From assembly GCA_018665385.1 (NCBI GenBank), contig JABJDN010000202.1, positions 1 through 13,039 of the forward strand: a stretch of DNA of 13,039 nt, in the 5' to 3' direction. Below, one piece after another: positions 6,894 to 13,039 of the stretch (positions are counted from its first letter, which is position 1; every line of letters begins with the position of its first letter). A program made the position numbers and the translations under genes. Under the pieces are notes generated by a model that ran no database searches, was not told where the DNA came from, and saw only the letters and a program-made list of their open reading frames with translations. The DNA is from Phycisphaerae bacterium. GTDB taxonomy: Bacteria > Planctomycetota > Phycisphaerae > Phycisphaerales > SM1A02.

Positions 6894-7215
6894 ATGAAGA
6901 AAATTGCCCTTGCTTTATTACTGTTGTGCCCAGCGTAAGCTTTCTCGCAAGAAGTACCAGATCATTCGTTCATCTTGCACCATTCTAGACATGAAGAGAG
7001 GGTAGGATTGACCTTTTGCTACTTCTCGCATGGATATGTTAATACGCAACAAACGTGCTCAATGGAATCCCGCATTCAAAAACCGCACTGAACAGCGAAT
7101 GGTATTACCGTGCGCGTTGGCAAGAAAATTCTTCATTGCATATTGGGCCAGGCATTCCGTACTACCAAGACGACACACTGAATGGAAGGCTATTTTGGGC
7201 TTTCGGACGAGCTAT
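6894..7215 (+). pseudogene. Degraded gene for a secreted protein (signal peptide plus broken frames)
   Basis: The stretch begins with ATG and encodes a textbook signal peptide, MKKIALALLLLCPA. A TAA stop follows at once, and in the same frame the sequence resumes AFSQEVPDHSF, including a plausible AFS-Q cleavage site. This frame runs open to a TGA near 7089. From about 7043 a different frame looks protein-like: a hydrophilic run with LNSEWYYRARWQ and then LHIGPGIPYYQDDTLNGRLFW, fading near 7215, where the convergent VTT gene ends (stop at 7190). The simplest reading is a formerly secreted protein inactivated by a nonsense change in its signal peptide and at least one frameshift or deletion. 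I do not recognise the family. This accounts for most of the otherwise empty 6846-7189 interval. Confidence 0.5.
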
Positions 7216-7915
7216 AGTTTTTGATTGTCTTGAGTGCTACTTTCGCGACAATAATGCTCACAGTAACCGCAACAAGAAGCCCAGCATATATTGTAACTTC
7301 CTGCACAAGTGAGTCGCCCGTTGGAAGTTGGTGGGTCAGTTTGTACTCTGCTGCAAGGTCTGCTGCGTGTTTTGCTGCGTAGCCAATATATGTAGAGGCG
7401 AAGAAGCCGGGTACAAGGGCGATTGATGCATATGCATACGAAGAAAAATTCGCCTTGCTTACAGATACAAGGTAATTTAGCGCTGTGAAATTGAAAGGGG
7501 ATAAACGCAGAAGTGCGATAATTTTAAAATTTGATGCGGCTTTGTCTAGTGCTTGTAACTTTGGGTGTTTTTCGAATAGCGATTGGACTGGTTTCTTTAG
7601 CACATGCCTGCCTATGAAAAACATAAGGAAAGCAGACAGAGTGCCTGCAAGAGCCATCCAAAGTAATCCCCACCAGATTCCGAAGATTGCACCTGCTGCA
7701 AGTGCAAAAATAGATTCTGGAAACAAGAATGTCGTGCCAACAATAAAAAAAACAATGAATAAAACTGGACCCCAATTGCCAAGGGCAACAATAAAGTTAT
7801 CCACTCTTGGCATGTAGGGTTCGAGAACATAATGAAATAATGCGAATACTGCGACAAGAGCGATTGCAGCAAAGGCAACTCTTAAACCTGTATGGTGCCA
7901 ATTAATCTTTTGCAA
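7190..7915 (-). CDS. VTT/TVP38-TMEM64 (DedA-like) membrane protein
   Basis: A 241-residue inner-membrane protein with hydrophobic segments at about 12-32, 45-63, 66-100, 130-150, 160-180 and 207-225. The VTT signature is visible as G60...FPESIFALAAGAIFG (65-79) with a following small-residue helix, and as RLSPFNFTALNYLVSVSKANF (near 137-157), which matches the R(L/I)xP...NY motif of the family. Members are linked to lipid scrambling or undecaprenyl-phosphate/phospholipid recycling. The start appears to be TTG at 7915, overlapping the RTX gene's 3' end by 14 bases; no ATG lies before the first membrane segment. It is the last gene of the cyclophilin-PAP2-RTX-VTT operon. Confidence 0.88.
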   Translation of the reverse strand: MQKINWHHTGLRVAFAAIALVAVFALFHYVLEPYMPRVDNFIVALGNWGPVLFIVFFIVGTTFLFPESIFALAAGAIFGIWWGLLWMALAGTLSAFLMFFIGRHVLKKPVQSLFEKHPKLQALDKAASNFKIIALLRLSPFNFTALNYLVSVSKANFSSYAYASIALVPGFFASTYIGYAAKHAADLAAEYKLTHQLPTGDSLVQEVTIYAGLLVAVTVSIIVAKVALKTIKNYSSSESPK

Positions 7916-9014
7916 ACTGCACGCGCTCTATTGATATTAGTGTGTCGGTGCCATCTCTGCCTTTGACGGTATCTTTGATGACTTCGCCTTCTATGATGTA
8001 TTCTTCTTTTTTGCCTTGGAAAATAACTGTGTCGTTTCCTTCACCACCGTTCAGAGTATTATTCCCACTGTTCCCTTTGAGGGTGTTGTCTTCTTGGTTA
8101 CCAAGTATATTGCTGTGTTTTTTTCCGGTAAGCGTAGCGTCAACGTAGTATTGCGATTTGTGGGTATATGCTATTTCTTCGTTGAACTGCAATGAAAACG
8201 TATCGCGAAAACTTGGATCAATAAGCGATTCATACCCGTGCATCATTGGTGGCAAAAATGATTCGAGCAAAGCATATCCTTTTGGGTCTTTCTCTTTGAT
8301 TTCTTCGCGAGTTTTCGCGATGTAAATTCCCCACATGCCACCGGGGTTTTCATCGAATGCAGCCCATAGACCATAGTACGAATCGATTACTGATGCGATG
8401 TACTCTTGCGCAAGTGAATCTTCTTGTCTTAATTCCTCAATCCATTCCTTGACATGTGGGTCAATGGGAATACCCCATCGCCCATCACTGAGTGATTTGA
8501 TTGCTTCATCTTGTAACTCCTTCTGGTATTGCGGAAGTGCACCGGGGTCATATGTACCGATACCCGTGTCGTGTACCAAATGGAAAATTTCTTCAAATGC
8601 AGCATCTCTGTGCTCCCAATCGTTTCGAATGTACCATCGCGAACCATCAACGGGCGTTTCAGATTCAAATTGAGGTTGTGCATGGATTTCTGGTTCTTCA
8701 CCTTCTTGGTGTTCACCTTCTGGCATCATAAGCATGGCATGATTGTTCGCCATTGAGTTTGCAACGGCGGATTTATCGCTACCGTATTTTGTTCCTGGTA
8801 CATCAGTAAGATAAAACTTTAAAAGATTTTCGCACCTAGCAACTGCAATGTCTCGCACGCCTTTTTGAGCGATGATGCGAATAGGTTTTCCATTTGGTGC
8901 AATAACATCTACGAATTTTGTGAACCCCTCGCGGCGGTAAGGAGAATCTTCAGGCAATTGTTGAAGGCCGAATTCAAGTGGGGCTGTAAGGCAAAGTGCT
9001 AGAAGTAGAATCAT
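7902..9014 (-). CDS. Exported protein of unknown core with C-terminal RTX calcium-binding repeats
   Basis: A 370-residue protein with a short N-terminal hydrophobic segment (residues 1-15), probably an export signal. The central region (about 25-295) is acidic and unfamiliar. It contains E141-EIF-H-LVHD149, which resembles a zincin HExxH helix but has Glu where the first His should be, so protease activity is unproven. Residues about 302-330 (ILGNQEDNTLKGNSGNNTLN onward) are RTX-like nonapeptides. They lead into a GNDTVIF...DGTDTLISIERVQFAD ending seen in many secreted RTX proteins. Calcium-dependent folding outside the cytoplasm is therefore likely. The start is supported by AAGGAG 8 bases upstream, within the 3' end of the PAP2 gene (41-base overlap). 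No type I secretion genes are present here. Confidence 0.78.
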   Translation of the reverse strand: MILLLALCLTAPLEFGLQQLPEDSPYRREGFTKFVDVIAPNGKPIRIIAQKGVRDIAVARCENLLKFYLTDVPGTKYGSDKSAVANSMANNHAMLMMPEGEHQEGEEPEIHAQPQFESETPVDGSRWYIRNDWEHRDAAFEEIFHLVHDTGIGTYDPGALPQYQKELQDEAIKSLSDGRWGIPIDPHVKEWIEELRQEDSLAQEYIASVIDSYYGLWAAFDENPGGMWGIYIAKTREEIKEKDPKGYALLESFLPPMMHGYESLIDPSFRDTFSLQFNEEIAYTHKSQYYVDATLTGKKHSNILGNQEDNTLKGNSGNNTLNGGEGNDTVIFQGKKEEYIIEGEVIKDTVKGRDGTDTLISIERVQFAKD

Positions 9015-9621
9015 TGTTGTATCTCCTTTGTAGTGCAGGATACACAGTTACCATAGTGAATACGAAGAGTGCAAAACCGCTTATTACACATAAAAGGTGG
9101 TGTTCGTGCACGAGCATAGTTGAAATAGATACCCAAATTGCCCAAAACATGGCGCAGGCCATAGTGATAGTGCCGTAGCGCTTCCCTATACACCATGCGA
9201 TTGTGAACACATACGAAACATGAAGCGAGGGTGCATGGTTCCATCTAGAGAAATTTTCAACTCCAAAAAAATCATAAAAATACGGTCCCCAGACGCCGGT
9301 TGTTTCGTATCCTGGATCAATTGGGACAAGCACAAAAAAGATTGCAGCTACTGCAGTCTGTGCAAGGATAGTTCCAACCGGCGCAATTGCTTTTTTCCAG
9401 GTTGCAAAAAAGAATGGGAACAGGATAACGGCAATGTCGAGCGAGAAGTACAGTGGAAGTGCCCACCTCTGGAACGTAATTTGCGATTCCCATGCAAAGT
9501 AGAGCGGGTAACGAACTGTGCGCATTGCACTACATTCATGCGAAAGCGACCATAAGAAAATGAAACCTATGTAATATCCTAGTGCTATCCAAGCGACACT
9601 TACTCGAGAATATTTCGTCAC
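8974..9621 (-). CDS. PAP2-superfamily membrane phosphatase-like protein with altered third motif
   Basis: A 215-residue polytopic membrane protein with about six hydrophobic segments. The PAP2_3-type motif C2 is N128-HAPSLHVSY (catalytic-region His134). Motif C3 reads S167-TMLVHE-H174-HLLC178, where the usual pattern is S(R/T)x5Hx3D. The nucleophile-equivalent His174 is kept but the partner Asp is Cys178. Family members dephosphorylate lipid phosphates or transfer head groups (inositol phosphorylceramide synthase-like). The Asp-to-Cys change may reduce or alter activity. The start is GTG at 9621, overlapping the cyclophilin TGA (GTGA), so it is coupled. Its 3' end carries the ribosome site of the RTX gene. 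Pairing with a VTT protein in one operon suggests a membrane-lipid role. Confidence 0.83.
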   Translation of the reverse strand: MTKYSRVSVAWIALGYYIGFIFLWSLSHECSAMRTVRYPLYFAWESQITFQRWALPLYFSLDIAVILFPFFFATWKKAIAPVGTILAQTAVAAIFFVLVPIDPGYETTGVWGPYFYDFFGVENFSRWNHAPSLHVSYVFTIAWCIGKRYGTITMACAMFWAIWVSISTMLVHEHHLLCVISGFALFVFTMVTVYPALQRRYNNDSTSSTLPYSPT

Positions 9622-10076
9622 GCAGTAACTGTTGTCATTGAAATATCTTCGACAGGGCGGTCGCCTGCACCAGTTTTTGTCGTGCCGATTTCTCGAACAA
9701 CTTCAATGCCATCAGTGACTTTGCCAAATGCTGTGTATTGACCGTCAAGGTGCGGGCAACGATCAAGGCAGATAAAGAACTGGCTACCTGCGGAGTTTGG
9801 GTCTTGGGAACGAGCCATGGAGAGCACACCTTCGTGGTGCTCGTGGTCGTTGAATTCTGCGTCAACATTCCAGCCTGGGCCGCCCATGCCAGTGCCGTCA
9901 GGGCACCCGCCTTGAATCATGAATCCCGAGATAACTCGGTGAAAAATAAGATTATTATAAAAATCGCTTTTGGCGAGTTTTTGGAAGTTTTCGGCGTGCT
10001 TTGGCGCTACATCGTCCCAGAGTTCGATGGTGATCGTGCCTTTGCTTGTTTGTAATGTTGCTGTTGGGTATGTCAT
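9618..10076 (-). CDS. Cyclophilin-type peptidyl-prolyl cis-trans isomerase
   Basis: A 152-residue single-domain cyclophilin that isomerises X-Pro bonds during folding, cytoplasmic because no signal is visible. Key elements, numbered from the chosen ATG: FHRVI (45-49, catalytic Arg47), Gln55 in FMIQGG, NSAGSQFFI (94-102), and LDGQYTAFG (110-118). The tryptophan that confers cyclosporin sensitivity in human CypA is not present. Alternative in-frame starts exist at ATG 10085 and GTG 10112. None has a clear SD; 10076 gives the usual N-terminus (MTYPTATLQTSKGTITIEL). First gene of the overlapping operon with the PAP2-like, RTX and VTT genes, divergent from umuD. Confidence 0.93.
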   Translation of the reverse strand: MTYPTATLQTSKGTITIELWDDVAPKHAENFQKLAKSDFYNNLIFHRVISGFMIQGGCPDGTGMGGPGWNVDAEFNDHEHHEGVLSMARSQDPNSAGSQFFICLDRCPHLDGQYTAFGKVTDGIEVVREIGTTKTGAGDRPVEDISMTTVTA

Positions 10077-10098
10077 ACGCGGCATTCTACATATTTTG

Positions 10099-10118
10099 AC
10101 TAGGTATACCACTAGGTA
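10099..10118. repeat. Direct repeat ACTAGGTA with 12-base period upstream of cyclophilin gene
   Basis: ACTAGGTA occurs at 10099-10106 and 10111-10118, and the segment contains the palindrome GGTATACC (10103-10110). A 12-base period places both copies on nearly the same DNA face. It lies between the cyclophilin and umuD starts and might be a regulator site, but only two short copies exist. Confidence 0.3.
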
Positions 10119-10191
10119 CGGCGCCTCATCCGCTTTTAAAGATTGCGCCAGAGGTTTAGCACGCGATACACCTAAACTGTACGGGTTTTGT

Positions 10192-10197
10192 TAGTAT
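10192..10197 (+). promoter_or_regulatory. Candidate -10 element of umuD
   Basis: TAGTAT ends 6 bases before the umuD ATG at 10204, so transcription would start at or next to the start codon. This matches the lack of an SD in front of umuD. No good -35 is seen, and no canonical E. coli or Gram-positive LexA box is recognisable; CTAA...TTAG (10172-10194) is only a weak dyad. Confidence 0.3.
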
Positions 10198-10203
10198 ATG
10201 TGA

Positions 10204-10626
10204 ATGGTGAAAGAATTGCGATTGCCGTTGGTAGGTGGAAGGGTGGAAGCTGGTTTTCCATCGCCCGCGGATGATTTTATTGAGCGCTCGATAGATTTGA
10301 ACGAGCAGATGGTTACTAATCCCATTGCTACATTTTTTGTTCGAGCAAGCGGACGCTCTATGCAGGGTGCAGGAATTCATGATGGCGATCTTCTTGTTGT
10401 GGATAGATCAGTACATCCAAAGCACGGTAGTGTTGTTATTGCCATTATTGATGGTGGTCTTACGGTGAAACGATTGCGAAAGCGAGACGCCCAAGCATTG
10501 CTTGTTCCAGAACCAAACGAAGTTGATCAAGGGGCGTACGGGTCTATAGAGGTTGGACCAGATACCGATGCAATAATTTGGGGCGTCGTAACGTGGTCGG
10601 TGCATAATTTGCAATGTACGCATTAG
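10204..10626 (+). CDS. umuD: SOS mutagenesis protein UmuD (self-cleaving, LexA-like)
   Basis: A 140-residue S24-family protein. RecA-stimulated autoproteolysis should turn it into UmuD', the accessory dimer of DNA polymerase V. The cleavage bond is probably Ala16-Gly17 in VEAGFPSP (Cys-Gly in E. coli UmuD, Ala-Gly in LexA). The Ser-Lys dyad is S52 (GRSMQGAGI) and K89 (LTVKRLRK); the 37-residue spacing is the same as E. coli S60-K97. No DNA-binding domain is present, which separates it from LexA. The ATG lacks an SD, and a -10-like TAGTAT sits 7 bases upstream. Its 3' end overlaps umuC by 13 bases, so the two subunits are probably co-translated. SOS control is expected but no known operator is visible. 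Confidence 0.95.
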   Translation: MVKELRLPLVGGRVEAGFPSPADDFIERSIDLNEQMVTNPIATFFVRASGRSMQGAGIHDGDLLVVDRSVHPKHGSVVIAIIDGGLTVKRLRKRDAQALLVPEPNEVDQGAYGSIEVGPDTDAIIWGVVTWSVHNLQCTH

Positions 10627-11879
10627 CTGACTGCAACAATTTTTACGCGTCATGCGAGCGGGTGTTTGAACCGAATCTTGAAGGAAAACCAGTTATCGTT
10701 CTTTCGAACAACGACGGGTGCGTCATAGCGCGATCGGAGGAATCAAAAAAACTTGGGTTTAAAGTGGGCGATCCAATTTTCAAACTAAAAGATTGCGTGC
10801 GAAAACACAACGTTATCGTTCGATCGTCTAACTTTGCACTCTATGGAGATATGTCCAGAAGAGTTATGCAAACTATTCGTCTATTTTCACCAGACGTCGA
10901 AGTCTATTCCATCGATGAGGCATTTATTCAACTCGACGGGCTTCATGGTCGTAATTACGAAGAGGAAATGCGTCGAATGCGTGCGACAATTTTGCGATGG
11001 ACTGGCATTCCCGTATCTATTGGCATTGGGAAAACTAAAACGCTCGCCAAACTTGCAAATCACTATGCGAAAAAGAACATAGAAACCGGTGGCGTAGCAA
11101 AAATAGGCGAACATCCTGATGAGATGCTTAAAACAGTCGAAGTAGGCGACATTTGGGGAATCGGTAGACAATGGTCAAAAAAATTACGAAACATGGGCGT
11201 GCAGACCGCGTTTGACTTATGCCAATTAGCCCCGGACAACATTCGACAGTCGTTTAATATCGTAGCTATGAAAACAGCGATGGAACTTCATGGGCAAAAG
11301 CATTTTGCTTTTGAACAATCGCCAGAGCAACGCAAAACATTGCTCCGCTCGCGTTCTTTTGCAAATCCTGTTACATCTTGGCAAGAGTTGTCAGAGGCAA
11401 TTGCATCTCACGTCACGAGTGCAGCAGAAAAACTTCGCAACGAATCCTTGGTTTCCAAAGTGCTTCGCATTTTTTTTCACACAAGTTTATTTAGCCATAC
11501 GGACCCTCACCATTCAGCACACGCAACTGTTGAATTTACGTCTTCAACAAATGTAACGCACACAATCATCAAAGAAGCACTCCGTCTTGCAGAGCCATTA
11601 TACAAAAAAGGGTTCAAGTACAAGCGTGCGGGCATATATTTGCTTGAACTGTCTTCTGGCTCTGCACAAAAATGTTTATTTGAAACGCAAGAAGAACAAG
11701 TGCGTGACAAACAAATGATGACGGTGCTAGATGCAATTAACACAAGCATGGGAAAGGGCACATTGCATTTTGCGTCCACTGGTTTTACTAAGGTAATGTC
11801 GATGCGACAGTTACAAAAATCGCCTCAGTACACGACGCACTGGGATGAGTTGCCAACATGCGTATGCGGTTTGCAATAA
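10614..11879 (+). CDS. umuC: Y-family DNA polymerase V catalytic subunit UmuC
   Basis: A 421-residue error-prone translesion polymerase, matching E. coli UmuC (422 residues). The palm carboxylates are D6 in ADCNNFYASCERVF and D101-E102 in YSIDEAF. Next come SIGIGKTKTLAKLANH (135-150), the helix-hairpin-helix-like thumb VGDIWGIGRQWSKKL (178-192), and a little-finger domain from about 240. QKCLF (352-356) resembles a beta-clamp-binding pentapeptide and aligns with the QLNLF site of E. coli UmuC. A DUF4113-type tail follows (about 385-415, HFASTGFTKV...THWDELP). All catalytic residues are present, so the gene looks functional. It overlaps umuD in a different frame and is probably translationally coupled to it. 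Confidence 0.97.
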   Translation: MYALADCNNFYASCERVFEPNLEGKPVIVLSNNDGCVIARSEESKKLGFKVGDPIFKLKDCVRKHNVIVRSSNFALYGDMSRRVMQTIRLFSPDVEVYSIDEAFIQLDGLHGRNYEEEMRRMRATILRWTGIPVSIGIGKTKTLAKLANHYAKKNIETGGVAKIGEHPDEMLKTVEVGDIWGIGRQWSKKLRNMGVQTAFDLCQLAPDNIRQSFNIVAMKTAMELHGQKHFAFEQSPEQRKTLLRSRSFANPVTSWQELSEAIASHVTSAAEKLRNESLVSKVLRIFFHTSLFSHTDPHHSAHATVEFTSSTNVTHTIIKEALRLAEPLYKKGFKYKRAGIYLLELSSGSAQKCLFETQEEQVRDKQMMTVLDAINTSMGKGTLHFASTGFTKVMSMRQLQKSPQYTTHWDELPTCVCGLQ

Positions 11880-11994
11880 TTGTTTGGCAGAGTAATCCAT
11901 GCACGCAATACGACCGGCATAGTGTTGAAAAAAGCGGTTAAGTCACGAATGGAACATAGCGAAGTAGATATCACAACAATCTAAGGATCTTCTC
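11880..11994. other. Intergenic region umuC / fibro-slime gene
   Basis: These 115 bases contain AAGGA ahead of the downstream ATG as a ribosome site. I see no strong hairpin-plus-T terminator for umuC and no good -35/-10 pair for the next gene; TAGATA at 11965-11970 is the best -10 candidate. The downstream gene could be read through from umuDC or have its own promoter. Confidence 0.35.
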
Positions 11995-12873
11995 ATGCAA
12001 ACGTTCATCTCAGTTACAACAATTACCGCAGTGTCTCTCATGTTAGGCATTACAAACCCGCCACCAGATACGATTGAACTAACGGGAACAGTTCGCGATT
12101 TTAAAGAACGAAGTACCGGAAGCGGTGGGGGTGATGGGCACCCCGATTTTGAGGTGTACCCTTCTAAAGGGTACGGACAATATTGCAAAAATATTGCAAT
12201 TAAACTTGGCGCGGATGGGAATCCAGTATTTATAGGCAGCGGGAAAAAAGTACGCTGGCAATGTACAGACGCAAACTATCAACCGATTTGCTGGACAGTC
12301 TACGATGCATCGCTTGGCGATCATAATATTGGGTATCGCGATGGTACTTCTACTGGCGGAATTGAGTCTGCTGATACGTTTAATCAATGGTACAACGATG
12401 TAGAAGGCGTGAACATAAACATACCGCTCACATTGACGCTTGTTCGTCAGCAAGATGGTAGTTATGTATTTGACGACACGAATGATTCGTATTACCAACA
12501 ACTAGGCGGTTTTTTTCCAATCGCAAATCAAGGGTGGGGCAACCCCGGTGGTTCTCCAGATCGCAATTTCCACTTTACCTTTGAATTGCATACTGAATTT
12601 ACATACAACGAAGATGGCTCGCAGTATTTTCAGTTTATAGGGGACGATGATGTATGGGTATTCATTAATGGATATCTTGTTATTGACTTAGGCGGAATAC
12701 ACGGTGCAACAGAGCAAAACATAGACATTTCCCGTCTTGATTTAGAAGATGGGGAAACATATACGTTGGATTTCTTTTTCGCAGAACGACACCGCACGCA
12801 ATCAAATTTTAGGTTCCAAACAAATTTGGAGCTACAAGAAGCGGACTTACCGAGCGGCGGTGGGTACGATTAA
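11995..12873 (+). CDS. Secreted fibro-slime domain (PA14-like) protein
   Basis: A 292-residue protein with an N-terminal hydrophobic signal (about 1-20). It carries the fibro-slime signature in order: GTVRDF (31-36), HPDFE (49-53), GDDDVWVFING (216-226), DLGGIHG (231-237), and FFAERHRTQSNFRF (261-274). This PA14-related beta-sandwich domain was named for Fibrobacter and slime-mould (Dictyostelium) surface proteins. It also occurs in planctomycetes and myxobacteria, where carbohydrate or matrix binding is assumed. Aspartate-rich loops suggest calcium binding. Cys64, Cys90 and Cys99 could form a disulfide. No PEP-CTERM or other anchor is visible, so it may be released, or attached by a partner. 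The SD is AAGGA ahead of ATG. The stop overlaps that of a convergent gene at 12870. Confidence 0.87.
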   Translation: MQTFISVTTITAVSLMLGITNPPPDTIELTGTVRDFKERSTGSGGGDGHPDFEVYPSKGYGQYCKNIAIKLGADGNPVFIGSGKKVRWQCTDANYQPICWTVYDASLGDHNIGYRDGTSTGGIESADTFNQWYNDVEGVNINIPLTLTLVRQQDGSYVFDDTNDSYYQQLGGFFPIANQGWGNPGGSPDRNFHFTFELHTEFTYNEDGSQYFQFIGDDDVWVFINGYLVIDLGGIHGATEQNIDISRLDLEDGETYTLDFFFAERHRTQSNFRFQTNLELQEADLPSGGGYD

Positions 12874-13039
12874 TACTTTGCTTTCGCTTCCGTTATGGGC
12901 ATGCTCATAATGCGAACCTGTGTAAATTGACGGTGCCCATCACGACCACTGTGGTAGCCATATCCAGATTGGCATGCGCCAACCCATGGTGTGCCTTCAG
13001 ACCCGCCACAACCTTTATTAATACCAACCATTCCGGGTG
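12870..13039 (-). CDS. 3' end of an unidentified Gly/Cys-containing protein (partial)
   Basis: On the minus strand an open frame enters from the window edge and stops with TAA at 12872-12870. The visible 55 residues are rich in Gly, Tyr and His, with cysteines in NKGCGGSEG and GACQSGYGYHSG, and end SMPITEAKAKY. The frame is open to the right edge; an ATG at 13031 might be the start of a 53-residue protein, but the gene more likely continues beyond the window. I do not recognise the family. The composition and the shared TTAA with the convergent fibro-slime gene (same pattern as panD and the lipoprotein gene) support it being real. Confidence 0.5.
   Translation of the reverse strand, partial: PGMVGINKGCGGSEGTPWVGACQSGYGYHSGRDGHRQFTQVRIMSMPITEAKAKY

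Noticed and set aside
7030..7224. Small 64-residue plus-strand frame as a real gene
   Set aside because: It has no SD, no recognisable domain and atypical composition. The neighbouring frame looks more protein-like, and the area is better explained as a pseudogene.
10172..10194. CTAA...TTAG dyad as a defined LexA box
   Set aside because: It is too short and imperfect and does not match a known LexA consensus. Kept only as a hypothesis in the findings.

Overview
The window is a gene-dense stretch of bacterial chromosome of low-to-middle GC (judged by eye). Several features suggest a marine planctomycete-like lineage, possibly Phycisphaerae: a lipoprotein joining FG-GAP/VCBS repeats to TPRs, a fibro-slime/PA14-type secreted protein, an RTX-tailed secreted protein, very short intergenic gaps, and several genes without a clear Shine-Dalgarno (SD) sequence. 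That placement is inference; no rRNA or other phylogenetic marker is present. I see no tRNA, rRNA, CRISPR array, insertion sequence or convincing rho-independent terminator.

Layout. At the left end a small RRM RNA-binding protein (minus) diverges from a 906-residue FG-GAP/TPR lipoprotein (plus). The lipoprotein ends tail to tail with panD (minus), the two stop codons sharing the bases TTAA. panD diverges from a plus-strand pair: a HEPN-domain protein with an Rx4H motif, and a DEDDh 3'-5' exonuclease whose ATG overlaps the HEPN stop codon. The HEPN leader can fold so that its SD is buried in a stem. Next is a minus-strand operon read right to left: 2-Cys peroxiredoxin, NAD(P)H-dependent FMN reductase, and an MscS-type channel that ends after the beta domain. 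Upstream of it lies a broken plus-strand gene, with a stop codon in its signal peptide and frame changes (6894 to about 7215). A second, tightly overlapping minus-strand operon encodes cyclophilin, a PAP2-like membrane protein, an RTX-tailed exported protein and a VTT/TVP38-family membrane protein. Divergent from it are umuD and umuC (DNA polymerase V), followed by the fibro-slime protein. That gene again meets a minus-strand gene, cut by the window edge, through shared TTAA stops.

How the genes work together. Peroxiredoxin, flavin reductase and channel make a plausible oxidative/osmotic stress unit. UmuDC is a complete, apparently functional SOS mutagenesis module. The PAP2 and VTT proteins suggest membrane-lipid handling, while the RTX protein between them is probably exported. 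The best candidate for something undescribed is the coupled HEPN-DEDDh nuclease pair with its occluded SD. It has the architecture of a regulated RNA-processing or defence module, but no function has been shown and a housekeeping role is possible.
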